The notes: a model not told the origin generated them from the sequence alone. 45,855 bases of DNA from Acholeplasmatales bacterium (GCA_024698125.1 JAILRQ010000046.1:1-45855), one strand, 5' to 3'; positions 27,500 through 39,702 are shown, counted from the first letter of the stretch. Program-made: numbers and translations.

Positions 27500-28358
27500 T
27501 TACTCTCACCTCCATCAAGTAGCTTAAAAGCTCCTCCTTAGTATGAACTGTATAAGGAATATTTAAGCCAAGCCTTTGATTTAGGTGATCTATCATAGAT
27601 AGCACCTCAGGCTTTTCTAGATGATAGTCCTTATAGGAATTAGTTTTAAACAATTCCTCCTTACTTCCATCATAGACAAGCCTTGCGTCCTTCATTACGA
27701 GGGTACGTGTTGCATATTTATACATTATATTCATATCATGAGTAATCATGATGATAGTTTTATGCATCTTCTTATGGATATTATAGAATACCTCCATAAT
27801 CTCATGAGCAGTCTTAGGATCTAGTCCTCTTGTTGGCTCATCAAGAATTAAAATATCTGGATTATATGCTAAAATTCCTGCGATAGCAACCTTTCTCATT
27901 TGTCCTCCAGATAAGTTAAAGGGAGACTTCTTTAAAAGCTCTGTATCGATGTTTAATAGCTCACAAACATTTAATACACTGTCCTTTATTTCATCAGGTG
28001 TAAATCCAAAGTTCTTGGGAGCAAAGATAATGTCCTTATAAACATTCTCCTCAAATAGCTGGTATTCAGGGAATTGGAATACAAATCCAATTCTTTTTCT
28101 TATAGGCTTAAGCTTTGGATTACGATTCTTCTTTCTTGTAAACTCCTTATCAAATAATACTACCTTACCCTCAGTTGGTAATAATAGACCATTCATATGA
28201 GAAATAAGAGTTGATTTACCACTACCTGTTTTACCAATTACAGTGATAAACTCATCACACTCATTTATATCAAGATTAATATTATCAAGGGCAATTGTAA
28301 TGTCCTTTCTTTTTACGCCGCGATACTTATGACCTACTTCTTTAAATGATATTCCCAT
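27492..28358 (-). CDS. ecfA2: ECF transporter ATPase EcfA2
   Basis: GKTGSGKSTLISHMNGLLLPTEG; FQFPEYQLFEENVYKDI; NLSGGQMRKVAIAG. Confidence 0.93.
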   Translation of the reverse strand: MGISFKEVGHKYRGVKRKDITIALDNINLDINECDEFITVIGKTGSGKSTLISHMNGLLLPTEGKVVLFDKEFTRKKNRNPKLKPIRKRIGFVFQFPEYQLFEENVYKDIIFAPKNFGFTPDEIKDSVLNVCELLNIDTELLKKSPFNLSGGQMRKVAIAGILAYNPDILILDEPTRGLDPKTAHEIMEVFYNIHKKMHKTIIMITHDMNIMYKYATRTLVMKDARLVYDGSKEELFKTNSYKDYHLEKPEVLSMIDHLNQRLGLNIPYTVHTKEELLSYLMEVRVNG

Positions 28359-29140
28359 ATTGCGTCCATTAGCTCCTTATCACCATTAAGTGATGAATTA
28401 TTACACATATCATAAAAATCTAGGTCAAATGGTAGCTCTAGATTAGAGGAATCAAGCATCTTCTTATCAGCAAATACCTCCATAGGCTTACCCTCGGCAA
28501 TCTTTTTACCCTCACGAAGTACAATAACATTATCACTTAATGCGGCTAGGTTTAGGTCATGTGTTATTGTAATGATTGTTTTATGATATTTAGTCTTTAA
28601 TGTCTTAATAAGATTTACTACATCCTCTGTACCCTCTGGGTCTAGCATTGATGTAGCCTCATCAAGAATAATATATTTTTGGTTTAATGCAAGAATTCCT
28701 GCAATCGCAACTCTTTGCTTCTCTCCACCTGAAAGTGTATGAGGCTCACGCTTAAGCTTATCAAGCATTGATACCTTTTCTGCATATTCAGATACAAGCT
28801 TATGCATAGAATCGTGATCTATTTGTAGGTTTTCTAGCCCAAATGCGATATCGTGCTCTACATCTACACCAACGAATTGGTTATCTGGATTTTGAAATAC
28901 TATTCCAATATTCTTTCTAATTTCTGGAGCAGTAGCCTCAGAAAGGGTAACTCCATCAACAATTATTTCTCCCTTTTGAGCAGAAATAAGGTTTATTAAA
29001 AGCTTAGATATAGTAGACTTTCCACTACCATTATGTCCAATAATAGATACCCAAGAATCATCAGGTATGTTAAAAGAAACGCCTCTTAAAGCGATGTCTT
29101 CCTTGGTATATGCAAACTTTATATCCTTTACCTCTATCAT
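28334..29140 (-). CDS. ecfA1: ECF transporter ATPase EcfA1
   Basis: GHNGSGKSTISK; FQNPDNQFVGVDVEHDIAFGLEN; TLSGGEKQRVAIAG. Confidence 0.93.
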   Translation of the reverse strand: MIEVKDIKFAYTKEDIALRGVSFNIPDDSWVSIIGHNGSGKSTISKLLINLISAQKGEIIVDGVTLSEATAPEIRKNIGIVFQNPDNQFVGVDVEHDIAFGLENLQIDHDSMHKLVSEYAEKVSMLDKLKREPHTLSGGEKQRVAIAGILALNQKYIILDEATSMLDPEGTEDVVNLIKTLKTKYHKTIITITHDLNLAALSDNVIVLREGKKIAEGKPMEVFADKKMLDSSNLELPFDLDFYDMCNNSSLNGDKELMDAIWEYHLKK

Positions 29141-29217
29141 ACCAAAATAACTCCTTACACAATATCTCTATTATATTATATCAAAAAAGTATATTTAAAG
29201 CATTATAGAAATGAAAA

Positions 29218-29246
29218 AAAGGAAGTCGATTTGACTTCCTTATAAT
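29218..29246 (-). terminator. rplQ intrinsic terminator
   Basis: Reverse complement AAGGAAGTC-aaatc-GACTTCCTTTTTTT. Confidence 0.85.
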
Positions 29247-29250
29247 TCTA

Positions 29251-29613
29251 TTAGTCAACGAATTGGATAATTGCCATTTGAGTAGCATCTCCACGACGAA
29301 CACCAGTCTTAATAACTCTAGTGTATCCTCCGTTACGAGAAGCAAACTTAGGTGCAATTTCATCGAATAACTTTTGAATAGCTAACTTTCCGTCGCTATC
29401 CTTCTCAAAACGAACAAGCTTAGCAGCATTACGTCTAGAAGCTAATGTGTTTTGCTTTCCAAGTGTTACCATCTTGTCAGCAAGTCTCTTAAGCTCCTTA
29501 GCCTTAATAACTGTTGTCTCAATTGATCCGTTAAGAATTAAATCTGTGATAAGATCGCGTAATACAGCCTTACGAGCAGATGCATTACGGCGTAATCTTG
29601 AATAACCTGCCAT
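29251..29613 (-). CDS. rplQ: 50S ribosomal protein L17
   Basis: YSRLRRNASARKAVLRDL; TRVIKTGVRRGDATQMAII. Confidence 0.97.
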   Translation of the reverse strand: MAGYSRLRRNASARKAVLRDLITDLILNGSIETTVIKAKELKRLADKMVTLGKQNTLASRRNAAKLVRFEKDSDGKLAIQKLFDEIAPKFASRNGGYTRVIKTGVRRGDATQMAIIQFVD

Positions 29614-29642
29614 AGTTTTAGTTCCTCCTTATATTGTTAAGA

Positions 29643-30596
29643 TTAGTCTTTTCTAAATCCTAATCCCATATCCTCTAGCTTTTCTTTGATTTCCTTTAAT
29701 GACTTACGTCCTAAATTACGAACCTTCATCATATCTTCCTCAGACTTAGCAGTTAAGTCAGCAACTGTGTTAAGAGCAGCTCTCTTTAAGCAGTTGTATG
29801 AACGAACTGATAGGTCAAGGTCATCGATAGTCATCTCAAGCTTCTTATTTTGAGAGTCATCATTTGGCTCCATCATGAAGTCAGTATTAGATGCCTTCTC
29901 AGAAAGCTCAACGACTACGTTTAGATGCTCGATAAGCATCTTAGAAGCCATAGCTAAAGCCTCTTTAGCACTAATTGAACCATTTGTTGTAACCTCGATT
30001 ACAAGATCATCATGGTTAGCCTCGTTTTCAACACGAGTCTTCTCAACTGAGAAATTAACATTAACAATTGGAGTATAAATTGAATCGATAGCAATTTCTC
30101 CTACAGTTTCATTGTATTCCTTATTCTTGTTAGCAGGAACGAATCCTACTCCACGACGAACAGTAAGAACCATGTTTAATGATCCTCCCTCTGATACTGT
30201 CGCGATGTGGTGATCAGGGTTAACAATTGTTAACTCATTACCATGAATAATATCAGCAGCAGTTACCTCTCCGGCACCCTTATGGATTTCAACTTGAACA
30301 GTGAAATCAGGATCCTCAGAGTCAGTCTTTAGGATTACTCCCTTTAAGTTAAGGATGATTGTAATAACATCTTCCATAACTCCGTCAAGTGACATGAACT
30401 CATGTTGAGCTCCATCGATCTTAACGTTTACAAATGCTGTACCAGGAAGTGATGATAATAATACTCTTCTTAAAGCATTACCAAGAGTAAGTCCGAATCC
30501 TCTCTCAAGAGGAGTGATTTCAAACTTACCAGTGTTTCCATCCTCTGATAATTCAATAACGCTTGTAGCTGGTTTTTCGAATTTTAAATCTTTCAT
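29643..30596 (-). CDS. rpoA: RNA polymerase alpha subunit
   Basis: PLERGFGLTLGNALRRVLLSSLPG; C-terminal SYNCLKRAALNTVADLTAKSEEDMMKVRNLGRKSLKEI. Confidence 0.98.
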   Translation of the reverse strand: MKDLKFEKPATSVIELSEDGNTGKFEITPLERGFGLTLGNALRRVLLSSLPGTAFVNVKIDGAQHEFMSLDGVMEDVITIILNLKGVILKTDSEDPDFTVQVEIHKGAGEVTAADIIHGNELTIVNPDHHIATVSEGGSLNMVLTVRRGVGFVPANKNKEYNETVGEIAIDSIYTPIVNVNFSVEKTRVENEANHDDLVIEVTTNGSISAKEALAMASKMLIEHLNVVVELSEKASNTDFMMEPNDDSQNKKLEMTIDDLDLSVRSYNCLKRAALNTVADLTAKSEEDMMKVRNLGRKSLKEIKEKLEDMGLGFRKD

Positions 30597-30649
30597 TAAT
30601 AGGCCTCCTTAAGTTAAAATCTATCCATTATAGCTCCCACAAAGAGGAA

Positions 30650-31033
30650 TTATCCTCTTGGGCGCTTTGGTGGACGACATCCATTGTGTGGAACTGGTGT
30701 TACGTCCTTGATTGCAGTGATCTCAAGTCCTGCAACTTGTAATGAACGAATAGCAGCCTCTCTTCCAGGTCCTGGACCCTTAACAGAAACCTCTACCTTG
30801 ATTACTCCTTGATCGATTGCAGCCTTAGCAGCAGCTTCACTTGCTTGTTGTGCAGCAAATGGAGTAGACTTACGGCTTCCCTTGTATCCAAGAGCACCAG
30901 CTGATGACCAAGAAATTGCATTTCCAGCTGGATCAGTTATTGTAACGATTGTATTGTTAAAAGTTGAGTGAATATGAGCAACACCAAGTGGTGCGTTCTT
31001 CTTCACACGTCTCTTTGTTACTTTACGTGCCAT
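30650..31033 (-). CDS. rpsK: 30S ribosomal protein S11
   Basis: [31 protein letters not shown]. Confidence 0.98.
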   Translation of the reverse strand: MARKVTKRRVKKNAPLGVAHIHSTFNNTIVTITDPAGNAISWSSAGALGYKGSRKSTPFAAQQASEAAAKAAIDQGVIKVEVSVKGPGPGREAAIRSLQVAGLEITAIKDVTPVPHNGCRPPKRPRG

Positions 31034-31050
31034 TATTCTTAACCTCCTAA

Positions 31051-31422
31051 TTAAACAGCTTTCTTCTTATTTGCAACAGTGTGCTTAGGACCCTTACGAG
31101 TACGGGCATTGTTACGAGTATGTTGTCCTCTTACAGGTAGGTTTCTACGATGACGTAATCCTCTGTAAGATCCGATTTCCATTAATCTCTTGATGTTTAA
31201 TGCAACCTCTCTACGTAAATCTCCTTCTGTCTTAACCTTAGCAACCTCTGTACGGATTGCGCTTAATTGCTCCTCAGATAGATCCTTTGTACGGATGTCC
31301 TCTGATACATTAGCGTCTGCTAAGATTTGCTTTGCTGTAGCATCTCCAATACCATAAATATAAGTTAATGCTACAACGATTCTCTTATCTCTAGGAATAT
31401 CTATTCCTGCAATACGTGCCAT
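31051..31422 (-). CDS. rpsM: 30S ribosomal protein S13
   Basis: [51 protein letters not shown]. Confidence 0.98.
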   Translation of the reverse strand: MARIAGIDIPRDKRIVVALTYIYGIGDATAKQILADANVSEDIRTKDLSEEQLSAIRTEVAKVKTEGDLRREVALNIKRLMEIGSYRGLRHRRNLPVRGQHTRNNARTRKGPKHTVANKKKAV

Positions 31423-31443
31423 ATAAAATCGTCCTCCTCTTAA

Positions 31444-31557
31444 TTAACCTTGTCTTTGCTTGTGCTTTGGATTCTCACAGATAACCATTACACGGCCTTT
31501 TCTCTTAATAACTTTACACTTATCACATATTGGTTTTACTGATGGTCTAACCTTCAT
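31444..31557 (-). CDS. rpmJ: 50S ribosomal protein L36 (zinc-binding form)
   Basis: Hand translation [37 protein letters not shown]; below the ORF track length cutoff. Confidence 0.97.
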   Translation of the reverse strand: MKVRPSVKPICDKCKVIKRKGRVMVICENPKHKQRQG

Positions 31558-31579
31558 ATTTTTACCTCCGGTGTTATAT

Positions 31580-31804
31580 TTACTTACGTCTGTAAGTTAT
31601 ACGTCCACGTGTTAAGTCATATGTAGATAATTCTACTGTGACCTTGTCCCCTGGTAAAATGCGAATGTTGTGCATGCGGATTTTACCAGAAACGTGTCCA
31701 AGGACAATATGTCCATTTTCTAATTCAACTTTAAATTGAGTATTAGGAAGTACCTCAAGTACCTTACCCTCTAGCTCAATAATGTTATCATTTTCCTTTG
31801 CCAT
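31580..31804 (-). CDS. infA: Translation initiation factor IF-1
   Basis: [52 protein letters not shown]. Confidence 0.97.
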   Translation of the reverse strand: MAKENDNIIELEGKVLEVLPNTQFKVELENGHIVLGHVSGKIRMHNIRILPGDKVTVELSTYDLTRGRITYRRK

Positions 31805-31946
31805 AAAATGCCTCCTTCTATAGCTATCATAATAATACTGTTATTAATGCAAAACTATAATAAAAGTTTAGCATGGCAATGCTTTGAGCAGAGCCTTCAA
31901 TTCCCCTATACTACTCGAAATGAGTAGTAATCTTAGGGATTGAACT

Positions 31947-32588
31947 TTATTTTAAAACGGCCTTAATATCCTCAAATACCTTATCAAATGATTGATCACC
32001 ATTGACAGTCTTAAGGATTCCTTGCTTCTTGTAATAATCAAGAAGAGGAGCTGTTTGCTCATCATAAACCGCTAAACGATTTACTGCAGTAGCTTCAGTG
32101 TCATCTGGACGTTGTACAAGTGGTGATCCGCAGTTATCGCAGATTCCATCCTTTAAAGGCTTGTTGAACTCAACGTGGTAAGTTGCACCACAGTTCTTAC
32201 AAACTCTTCTTCCAACCATACGTCTAACAAGTACACTGTTTTCTACATTTACATCTAGAACTGCATCAAGCTTGATTCCGTTCTTAGTTAAGAACTTATC
32301 TAAAGCCTCTGCTTGTGCTAGATTACGAGGGAATCCATCAAGTAAGAATCCGTCCTTACAATCTGCCTCAGATAATCTATCCTCAACAATACCGATTGTA
32401 ACCTCGTCTGGTACTAGCTGACCCTTCTCCATGTATGACTTGGCTAAAAGTCCCATCTTAGTTCCAGCCTTCATTGCGGCTCTGAACATATCTCCTGTTG
32501 AGATATGAGGGATGTTATAATATTCCTTAATGTTTACTGCCTGAGTACCTTTACCAGCACCAGGACGTCCTGTTATTAATAGCTTCAT
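31947..32588 (-). CDS. adk: Adenylate kinase (zinc-type LID)
   Basis: [27 protein letters not shown]...[11 protein letters not shown]. Confidence 0.97.
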   Translation of the reverse strand: MKLLITGRPGAGKGTQAVNIKEYYNIPHISTGDMFRAAMKAGTKMGLLAKSYMEKGQLVPDEVTIGIVEDRLSEADCKDGFLLDGFPRNLAQAEALDKFLTKNGIKLDAVLDVNVENSVLVRRMVGRRVCKNCGATYHVEFNKPLKDGICDNCGSPLVQRPDDTEATAVNRLAVYDEQTAPLLDYYKKQGILKTVNGDQSFDKVFEDIKAVLK

Positions 32589-32599
32589 TATAATTACCT

Positions 32600-33910
32600 C
32601 TATGATAAAATTCCTTTGTATGTTTCAGTTGCTGAATCAGTTTCAAGCTGCTTTGCAGTCTCAATAGCAACACCAACTATGATTAATAGTGATGTTCCTC
32701 CAACTACAATAGTAGATTGCTCTGATGTAGAGAAGCTGAATGCCTTTGCAACAATAATTGGTACTAACGCAACGAATGTTAGGTAAGTTGCACCGATTAA
32801 TGTTACTCTAAATAAGATTTTTGATAATTGAATCTTTGTATCTTCTCCTGGTCTATATCCTGGGATATAAGCTCCTGACTTAGATAGATTATCAGCTATC
32901 TTGTCTGGATCCATTTGCATAAATGCATAGAAGAATGAGAAGAAATAAATAAATATTACATATAATAGCATTCCAATTGGTTGACGGTAATTGAATATTT
33001 GATCGAACCAATATGCTGCTGTACTACTATCTGTTTCAAGTCCCATCATTCCAACTACTGTTAGAGGGATAGATAATAGTGTAGATGCGAAGATAACAGG
33101 GATAACTCCAGCAACATTTAGCTTAACTGGAATATCTGATGATGAGTTACCTTGTCTATTTGCATATTGAATTGGAATTCTACGCTTAGCACCTTCCATA
33201 AATACTACTAATAGAATCATTGCAATGAATAATACTATAATTACTACAAATGAAAGTACTGAAGATGGAGTGATTCCATCAGTGATGTACTTACTCCATA
33301 ATAATGTAAACATTGAAGGTAGTGATGTTACAATACCGGCAGCAATGATTAATGATGAACCATTACCAACACCATGTCTTGTAATTAGGTCTGCAAGCCA
33401 CATAACGAATGCAGAACCTGCTGTGATAACTATTGCCATATAAATATAGAATAGCCAGAATAAATCCTTATCAGCTAGAACACTTGCTTCCAAGATGTTC
33501 TCTGGTCTACTACCAAGACCAAATAATAATGCTAATGCTTGAATAAATGCAACTACGACAGTTACGTATCTTGTGACACGATTAGTCTTAGTTTTTCCCT
33601 GTTCACCTTGCTCACTCCACTCTTTAAGCTTTGGAATAATAATCGCAAGCATTTGAACGATGATTTCCGCAGTGATATAAGGTGAAATACCTAATGCTAG
33701 AATAGAGAAAGAGCTTAATCCTCCACCACTAAATGTATTTAGGATGGTAAGGAAGCTATTTCCCTCTAGTAATTGCTTTACAGCAACGGTATCAATTAAT
33801 GGGATAGGCAAATAGGTACCTAATTTGAATATTAAAAGTATTAAGAATGTAAAAGTAATTTTTTTGACAATGTCAGGATTACTAAAAATTCGTTTTAACT
33901 TTTCTACCAA
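32600..33910 (-). CDS. secY: Preprotein translocase SecY
   Basis: [50 protein letters not shown]. Confidence 0.98.
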   Translation of the reverse strand: MVEKLKRIFSNPDIVKKITFTFLILLIFKLGTYLPIPLIDTVAVKQLLEGNSFLTILNTFSGGGLSSFSILALGISPYITAEIIVQMLAIIIPKLKEWSEQGEQGKTKTNRVTRYVTVVVAFIQALALLFGLGSRPENILEASVLADKDLFWLFYIYMAIVITAGSAFVMWLADLITRHGVGNGSSLIIAAGIVTSLPSMFTLLWSKYITDGITPSSVLSFVVIIVLFIAMILLVVFMEGAKRRIPIQYANRQGNSSSDIPVKLNVAGVIPVIFASTLLSIPLTVVGMMGLETDSSTAAYWFDQIFNYRQPIGMLLYVIFIYFFSFFYAFMQMDPDKIADNLSKSGAYIPGYRPGEDTKIQLSKILFRVTLIGATYLTFVALVPIIVAKAFSFSTSEQSTIVVGGTSLLIIVGVAIETAKQLETDSATETYKGILS

Positions 33911-33911
33911 A

Positions 33912-34349
33912 TTAGATCACCTCAACAGTTCCGCCTGCAGCCTCAATTGCTTTAGCTGCTGATGCAGAAAACTTGTGAGCCTGAACATTTAACTTCTTAG
34001 TTAACTTTCCTTCTCCAAGAACCTTAATTCCGTTCTTAGCGTTCTTAACTAGACCAGTCTCGAAATAAGTCTCAAGAGTAATCTTTGATCCATTATCGAA
34101 CTTCTCTAAATCCATAAGATTAACAACAGCGTACTCTACACGATTAACGTTATTGAATCCTCTCTTTGGTAAACGTTGGAAGAAAGGAATTTGTCCTCCT
34201 TCGAATCCAGGTCTAACTCCTCCACCTGAACGAGAATTTTGACCCTTTTGTCCTCTACCTGAAGTCTTTCCTAGTCCACTTCCAACTCCACGTCCAAGAC
34301 GCTTCTTAGAGTGTCTAGCACCTTCTACTGGTTTTAACTCATTTAGCAT
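33912..34349 (-). CDS. rplO: 50S ribosomal protein L15
   Basis: [36 protein letters not shown]. Confidence 0.98.
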   Translation of the reverse strand: MLNELKPVEGARHSKKRLGRGVGSGLGKTSGRGQKGQNSRSGGGVRPGFEGGQIPFFQRLPKRGFNNVNRVEYAVVNLMDLEKFDNGSKITLETYFETGLVKNAKNGIKVLGEGKLTKKLNVQAHKFSASAAKAIEAAGGTVEVI

Positions 34350-34367
34350 AAGTAAGGCACCTCCTTA

Positions 34368-34550
34368 TTACTTTTCTATTTCAACTACTTTTACTAAGTG
34401 TGCTATAGTAAGGATTTGACCCTTAATAGCTTCATTTTCCTCTTTAACTACAGATGAACCAATCTTTGTTAGTCCAAGTGCTTTAGCTGTTGCGATTTGG
34501 TTAGGCTTTCTTCCGATTAATGACTTAACTAATGTAATTTGATACTTCAT
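34368..34550 (-). CDS. rpmD: 50S ribosomal protein L30
   Basis: QITLVKSLIGRKPNQIATAKALGLTKIGSSV. Confidence 0.95.
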   Translation of the reverse strand: MKYQITLVKSLIGRKPNQIATAKALGLTKIGSSVVKEENEAIKGQILTIAHLVKVVEIEK

Positions 34551-34555
34551 ATTAA

Positions 34556-35101
34556 TTAACCTCTAATCTCAGCAACTGTCTTACCACGACGAGCTGCTAC
34601 GCTTTCTACAGTCTGAAGGTTCTTAAGACCCTCGAATGTTGCTCTAACCATATTAATCTTTGTTCTAGATCCTTGGCACTTTGATAGGATATCAGTAATA
34701 CCTGCTAACTCTAGAACGGCACGAACTGGACCTCCAGCGATAACTCCAGTTCCCTCTACAGCTGGCTTTAAGAATACTTGTCCAGATCCGTAGATTCCTG
34801 TAATTTGATGAGGAATTGTTGTATTAACAACTGGAACATTGATAATGTTCTTCTTAGCACTTTCAACGGCCTTCTTAATTGCGTCTGGTACCTCTAGTGC
34901 TTTACCAGTACCGAATCCGACTCTACCTTTTCTGTCTCCAATTACTACTAGAGCAGCAAAACGTTGGTGTCTTCCTCCCTTAACAACCTTAACAACGCGG
35001 TTGATAGTTACGACTTTCTCTTCGAATTCAGGTTGCTCTTTTTCAGCTACTACCTTAACATTTTCAGCCTTGGCAGCATTAACTGTCTTCTCTTCGCTCA
35101 T
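34556..35101 (-). CDS. rpsE: 30S ribosomal protein S5
   Basis: [45 protein letters not shown]. Confidence 0.98.
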   Translation of the reverse strand: MSEEKTVNAAKAENVKVVAEKEQPEFEEKVVTINRVVKVVKGGRHQRFAALVVIGDRKGRVGFGTGKALEVPDAIKKAVESAKKNIINVPVVNTTIPHQITGIYGSGQVFLKPAVEGTGVIAGGPVRAVLELAGITDILSKCQGSRTKINMVRATFEGLKNLQTVESVAARRGKTVAEIRG

Positions 35102-35120
35102 TTGTTGTAGTCCTCCTTAA

Positions 35121-35483
35121 TTAGAATTCAAGTCCAGCTTCACGAGCTGCATCTGCTAATGCTTGAACGCGTCCATGATATAAATATCCTCCACGGTCAA
35201 ATACAACAGTCTTGATTTTTGCTTCCTTTGCGCGCTTAGCTACTAGTTCTCCAACCTTAGCTGCAGCTGCAACATTTGATCCATTCTTAAGACCAAGCTC
35301 CTTGTCTAGTGAAGAAGCACTACATAATGTCTTACCATTAACATCATCAATAATTTGAGCATAAATTTGCTTGTTTGAACGGAAAACATTTAAACGAGGT
35401 GCAGTAGGTGTACCGCTTACGTTCTTACGAATTCTATAATGTCTCTTTAAACGCTTAACATTCTTTGATACTTTACTAATCAT
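35121..35483 (-). CDS. rplR: 50S ribosomal protein L18
   Basis: [46 protein letters not shown]. Confidence 0.98.
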   Translation of the reverse strand: MISKVSKNVKRLKRHYRIRKNVSGTPTAPRLNVFRSNKQIYAQIIDDVNGKTLCSASSLDKELGLKNGSNVAAAAKVGELVAKRAKEAKIKTVVFDRGGYLYHGRVQALADAAREAGLEF

Positions 35484-35507
35484 AATATTTCTGTGCGCTC
35501 CTTTCTA

Positions 35508-36044
35508 TTACTTCTTAGCTGTCTTTCCTTCTTTACGACGTACATGCTCATCAGTATATCTGATTCCCTTACCATGATATGGCTCTGGTCTTCTGATATC
35601 ACGAACCTCTGCCGCAAATTGACCTACAGTACGAGCATCAGCTCCTGAAATAATTAAAGTTGTACCCTTAACTACTTCAACCTTTACTCCTGCAGGAATT
35701 TCCATATTTACATCATGTGAGTATCCTGCTGATACTACAAGAGTCTTTCCGCTTAATTGTGCACGGTATCCAACTCCAATGATGTCTAATTGCTTCTTAA
35801 ATCCTTCTGATACACCCTTAACCATGTTAGCTAGGTTAGCACGGCTTGTTCCGTGAACAGCCTTGAATGTATCGTTTGGTCTCTTTAATGTAACCTCAGA
35901 ACCATTAACCTCGATAGTGATATTCTTATCGATAGCACCAGTTAACTCTCCGTTAGGTCCCTTTACAGTTACCACGTTATTGTCATCTACAGTAACAGTT
36001 ACCTTCTCAGGTAAGTTGATTACCTTATTTCCAATACGAGACAT
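35508..36044 (-). CDS. rplF: 50S ribosomal protein L6
   Basis: MSRIGNKVINLPEKV; RRPEPYHGKGIRYTDEHVRRKEGK. Confidence 0.98.
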   Translation of the reverse strand: MSRIGNKVINLPEKVTVTVDDNNVVTVKGPNGELTGAIDKNITIEVNGSEVTLKRPNDTFKAVHGTSRANLANMVKGVSEGFKKQLDIIGVGYRAQLSGKTLVVSAGYSHDVNMEIPAGVKVEVVKGTTLIISGADARTVGQFAAEVRDIRRPEPYHGKGIRYTDEHVRRKEGKTAKK

Positions 36045-36073
36045 AAATTAAAACACCTCCTGTTTTTTCTTAA

Positions 36074-36472
36074 TTACCAAATATATGCTAGAACTTCTCC
36101 ACCAAGGTTTTGCTTACGAGCTGCCTTGTCTGTCATTACACCCTTAGATGTAGAAATAACAGCAACTCCTAATCCGTTTAAAACCTTAGGTAGGTTGTCA
36201 GCCTCAACATAGACTCTTAGTCCTGGCTTGCTGACTCTCTTAAGTCCCTTGATAACTCTTTCCTTGTTATCAATATACTTTAATGTTACAGTTGTAACAC
36301 CCTTATTATCTTCAGTTACAGTCTTGTAATCTGCAATAAATCCCTCGTTCTTGAATACCTCAAGAATTGAACTCTTAATATTAGATGCAGGTACATCAAC
36401 TGTTTCATGTAACATCTTATTCGCATTTCTAATGCGAGTTAACATATCCGCAATTGGATCTGTCATAGCCAT
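36074..36472 (-). CDS. rpsH: 30S ribosomal protein S8
   Basis: [44 protein letters not shown]. Confidence 0.98.
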   Translation of the reverse strand: MAMTDPIADMLTRIRNANKMLHETVDVPASNIKSSILEVFKNEGFIADYKTVTEDNKGVTTVTLKYIDNKERVIKGLKRVSKPGLRVYVEADNLPKVLNGLGVAVISTSKGVMTDKAARKQNLGGEVLAYIW

Positions 36473-36511
36473 ACGATCGTTCCTCCTTCCAATAGACCGG
36501 AATATATTATA

Positions 36512-36697
36512 TTACCAGCTTGCTTTCTTAACACCAGGGATAAGTCCCTTGTATGCTAATTCACGAAAACAAACACGGCATAGCTTAAAGTCGTTAAGTA
36601 CTGCACGAGGACGTCCGCAACGCTCGCATCTTGTATACTCTCTTGCAGTGAACTTAGCTTTTCTATGATTTTTAACAACTAATGATTTCTTTGCCAT
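36512..36697 (-). CDS. rpsN: 30S ribosomal protein S14 (zinc-binding form)
   Basis: [41 protein letters not shown]. Confidence 0.98.
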   Translation of the reverse strand: MAKKSLVVKNHRKAKFTAREYTRCERCGRPRAVLNDFKLCRVCFRELAYKGLIPGVKKASW

Positions 36698-36712
36698 AAT
36701 GTTCTCCTTTAA

Positions 36713-37252
36713 TTACTTTTTGTAAGGCATACCCATTAACTTTAATAGGGCACGTCCCTCTTCATCAGTCTTAGCAGTAGTAACAATTACAACATCTAGT
36801 CCACGGATCTTCTTAACTTCCTCGAAGTTGATTTCAGGGAAGATTAATTGCTCCTTAACTCCTAGAGTATAGTTACCACGACCATCAAAGGCATCAGCAG
36901 AGATTCCACGGAAATCACGTACACGTGGAAGAGCGATTGAGATAAGCTTATCTAAGAACTCATACATTCTCTCTCCTCTAAGTGTAGCCTTACATCCGAT
37001 AGGCATTCCCTCACGTAGCTTAAATGTTGCAATTGACTTCTTAGCCTTAGTAACAACTGGCTTTTGTCCAGCGATCTTAGTCATCTCAGCTACTGCATCA
37101 TCTAAAACCTTTGAATTGCTTGTTGCATCACCAACTCCCATATTTAATACGATCTTCTCAATCTTAGGGATCTCCATTGATGAATTATAGTTAAATTGCT
37201 TTTGTAATTCTGCTCTTACAGAATTTTGATATTTCTCTTGTAAACGATTCAT
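36713..37252 (-). CDS. rplE: 50S ribosomal protein L5
   Basis: [51 protein letters not shown]. Confidence 0.98.
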   Translation of the reverse strand: MNRLQEKYQNSVRAELQKQFNYNSSMEIPKIEKIVLNMGVGDATSNSKVLDDAVAEMTKIAGQKPVVTKAKKSIATFKLREGMPIGCKATLRGERMYEFLDKLISIALPRVRDFRGISADAFDGRGNYTLGVKEQLIFPEINFEEVKKIRGLDVVIVTTAKTDEEGRALLKLMGMPYKK

Positions 37253-37282
37253 AATTTAATAGTTTACCTCCTCTCTTGAAGA

Positions 37283-37624
37283 TTACTTAAATTCATAACC
37301 AGATTGCTTTGACACTCTGATCTTCTCGCCTTTATCATTTGTCTTAATAGAAACACGGCAAGGCTTATTTGTCTTAGGATCTAATAACATAACGTTAGAT
37401 ACGGCAATTGGAGCCTCAACCTCAACGATGCTACCAGAAGCTTGTGCCTGGTTAGGCTTTACGTGCTTCTTAACGATATTAACACCCTCTACTAAAACCT
37501 TGTTAGTCTTAGGGAAAGCCTTTAATACCTTACCAGTTGTAAGAGTCTTATTACCCTTCTTATCAACTGTAAACTTATTCTTACCTGCGATTACTACTAC
37601 AGTATCTCCTGTTTTAATAAGCAT
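37283..37624 (-). CDS. rplX: 50S ribosomal protein L24
   Basis: [30 protein letters not shown]. Confidence 0.95.
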   Translation of the reverse strand: MLIKTGDTVVVIAGKNKFTVDKKGNKTLTTGKVLKAFPKTNKVLVEGVNIVKKHVKPNQAQASGSIVEVEAPIAVSNVMLLDPKTNKPCRVSIKTNDKGEKIRVSKQSGYEFK

Positions 37625-37634
37625 AGTTTACCTC

Positions 37635-38003
37635 CTATAGAACTTCTGGAGCTAGTGAAACGATCTTCATGTAATTCTTGTCACGAAGCTCTCTAGCTAC
37701 AGGTCCGAAAATACGAGTTCCCTTTGGATTTAAATCATCTGAAATAAGAACTGCTGCATTCTCGTCAAACTTAATATATGATCCGTCAGCTCTTCTAAGA
37801 CCTTGCTTAGTACGAACGATAACGGCCTTTACTACATCACCCTTCTTAACTCCACCGTTAGGTAATGCATTCTTAACAGAGCAAATAACAATGTCACCAA
37901 CATTGGCATATCTATGTAATGCTCCACCTAATACCTTAATAATTAATAACTCACGTGCTCCTGAATTATCAGCAACAGCAAGTCTAGTTTCTTGTTGTAC
38001 CAT
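37635..38003 (-). CDS. rplN: 50S ribosomal protein L14
   Basis: [27 protein letters not shown]. Confidence 0.98.
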   Translation of the reverse strand: MVQQETRLAVADNSGARELLIIKVLGGALHRYANVGDIVICSVKNALPNGGVKKGDVVKAVIVRTKQGLRRADGSYIKFDENAAVLISDDLNPKGTRIFGPVARELRDKNYMKIVSLAPEVL

Positions 38004-38033
38004 TGTGAATACCTCCTTCTTTGGTAGTTAAAA

Positions 38034-38294
38034 TTAAAGAGTCTCAGTAGTCTTTAATACTGATACTAAACGGAAACGCTTGTTCTTTGATAATGGTCTA
38101 GTCTCCATAATCTTTACAGTGTCTCCAACCTTAGCTGTATTCTCTTCATCATGCGCATAAAGCTTAGTAGTTTGCTTAACACGCTTTCCGTAAATTCTAT
38201 CCTTTACGTAGTGGTCTACAGCAACAGTGATTGTCTTATCCATCTTGTCAGATACTACAACACCAGTGAATGTCTTTCTTGTATTACGCTCCAT
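38034..38294 (-). CDS. rpsQ: 30S ribosomal protein S17
   Basis: [45 protein letters not shown]. Confidence 0.97.
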   Translation of the reverse strand: MERNTRKTFTGVVVSDKMDKTITVAVDHYVKDRIYGKRVKQTTKLYAHDEENTAKVGDTVKIMETRPLSKNKRFRLVSVLKTTETL

Positions 38295-38296
38295 AA

Positions 38297-38488
38297 CTAA
38301 GCCTCCTTACGCTCGCTTAGAACTGTATTCATTCTAGCGATAGTCTTTCTTACTTGGTTGATGCGAGCAGTGTTTTCGCATTGTCCAAGCTCATTTTGAA
38401 GCTTTAGGTTAAATAACTCAGCCTTAAGCTCTAAGATTTGTGCACTGATTTCCTCAGTTGATAACTTACGAATATCTGCGTTTTTCAT
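38297..38488 (-). CDS. rpmC: 50S ribosomal protein L29
   Basis: [49 protein letters not shown]. Confidence 0.96.
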   Translation of the reverse strand: MKNADIRKLSTEEISAQILELKAELFNLKLQNELGQCENTARINQVRKTIARMNTVLSERKEA

Positions 38489-38907
38489 TACTCAGCATCC
38501 TCCTTCTTAACGAACTTTGTCTTGATTGGTAGCTTATGTCCTGCAAGTCTTAATGCCTCACGAGCAGTAGCCTCGTCAACTCCACTAACCTCGAAAATTA
38601 ACATTCCCTTCTTAACTACAGCAACCCATTGCTCTGGTGATCCTTTTCCAGATCCCATACGTACTGCAAGTGGCTTCTTAGTCTTAGAAATATGAGGGAA
38701 TACCTTGATGTATACTTTTCCACCACGAGCGAAATATCTAGTGATGGCAACACGGGCAGCCTCAAGTTGGTGGTTAGTTAACCAGCATCCCTCTTGTGCT
38801 ACAAGACCGTACTCTCCGAATGCGATCTCTGTGTCTCCCTTTGGACATCCATCATAATATACTCTATGAGGACGTCTAAACTTTGTTCTCTTTGGTAACA
38901 TTAACAT
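38488..38907 (-). CDS. rplP: 50S ribosomal protein L16
   Basis: [51 protein letters not shown]. Confidence 0.98.
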   Translation of the reverse strand: MLMLPKRTKFRRPHRVYYDGCPKGDTEIAFGEYGLVAQEGCWLTNHQLEAARVAITRYFARGGKVYIKVFPHISKTKKPLAVRMGSGKGSPEQWVAVVKKGMLIFEVSGVDEATAREALRLAGHKLPIKTKFVKKEDAE

Positions 38908-38909
38908 AA

Positions 38910-39686
38910 TTACTTAGCCTCCTTATTAGAAGTCTCAGCATTAGCCTTAGGTGCCTTAGCATCCTTAGCGAAAGGCTTTCTTGGAGCACGTCTCTTATCA
39001 TTACGAGCGTTTCTCTCAGCCTTTTCTGCCTCTTGTCTCTTCTTTAGGTTAAGAACTTCTCCTCTGTAGATCCAAACCTTAACTCCTAGCTTTCCGTAAG
39101 TTGTGTTTGCCTCTTCGCAAGCATAATCAACGTCAGCACGAAGTGTTTGTAGAGGTACTTGTCCTTCGTTATATCCCTCAGAACGAGCCATTTCAGCTCC
39201 TCCAAGTCTACCAGAGATAAGAGTCTTAACTCCCTTAGCTCCAGCCTTTAAAGCTCTTTGAATTGCAAGCTTTTGTGCACGTCTGAATGATGCACGTGCC
39301 TCTAATTGCTCAGCAATTGACTTTGCTACTAATGTAGCATCTAATTCTGGTCTCTTGATCTCAACAATGTTAAGGACGATTTCCTTCTTAGTAAGATACT
39401 CAAGCTCAGATACCACTTTATTCTTTGTCTCTGCTTCCTTACCGATTACTACACCTGGCTTAGCAGTATAAAGTGAAATTTTAACACGATCCTTGTTTGT
39501 TCCCTTTTGACGCTCGATTACGACACGTGACATTGCAGCGTTCTTATAAGTCTTCTCAAGATACTTACGAATCTTAAGATCCTCTAATAATAAGTCAGCT
39601 ACATCGTTCTTTGCTGCATACCAAGATGCATCCCAGTCACGATTAATTCCAACACGTAATCCAAGTGGACTTACCTTTTGACCCAT
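38910..39686 (-). CDS. rpsC: 30S ribosomal protein S3
   Basis: [54 protein letters not shown]. Confidence 0.98.
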   Translation of the reverse strand: MGQKVSPLGLRVGINRDWDASWYAAKNDVADLLLEDLKIRKYLEKTYKNAAMSRVVIERQKGTNKDRVKISLYTAKPGVVIGKEAETKNKVVSELEYLTKKEIVLNIVEIKRPELDATLVAKSIAEQLEARASFRRAQKLAIQRALKAGAKGVKTLISGRLGGAEMARSEGYNEGQVPLQTLRADVDYACEEANTTYGKLGVKVWIYRGEVLNLKKRQEAEKAERNARNDKRRAPRKPFAKDAKAPKANAETSNKEAK

Positions 39687-39702
39687 GTGATTTCCTCCTT
39701 AA

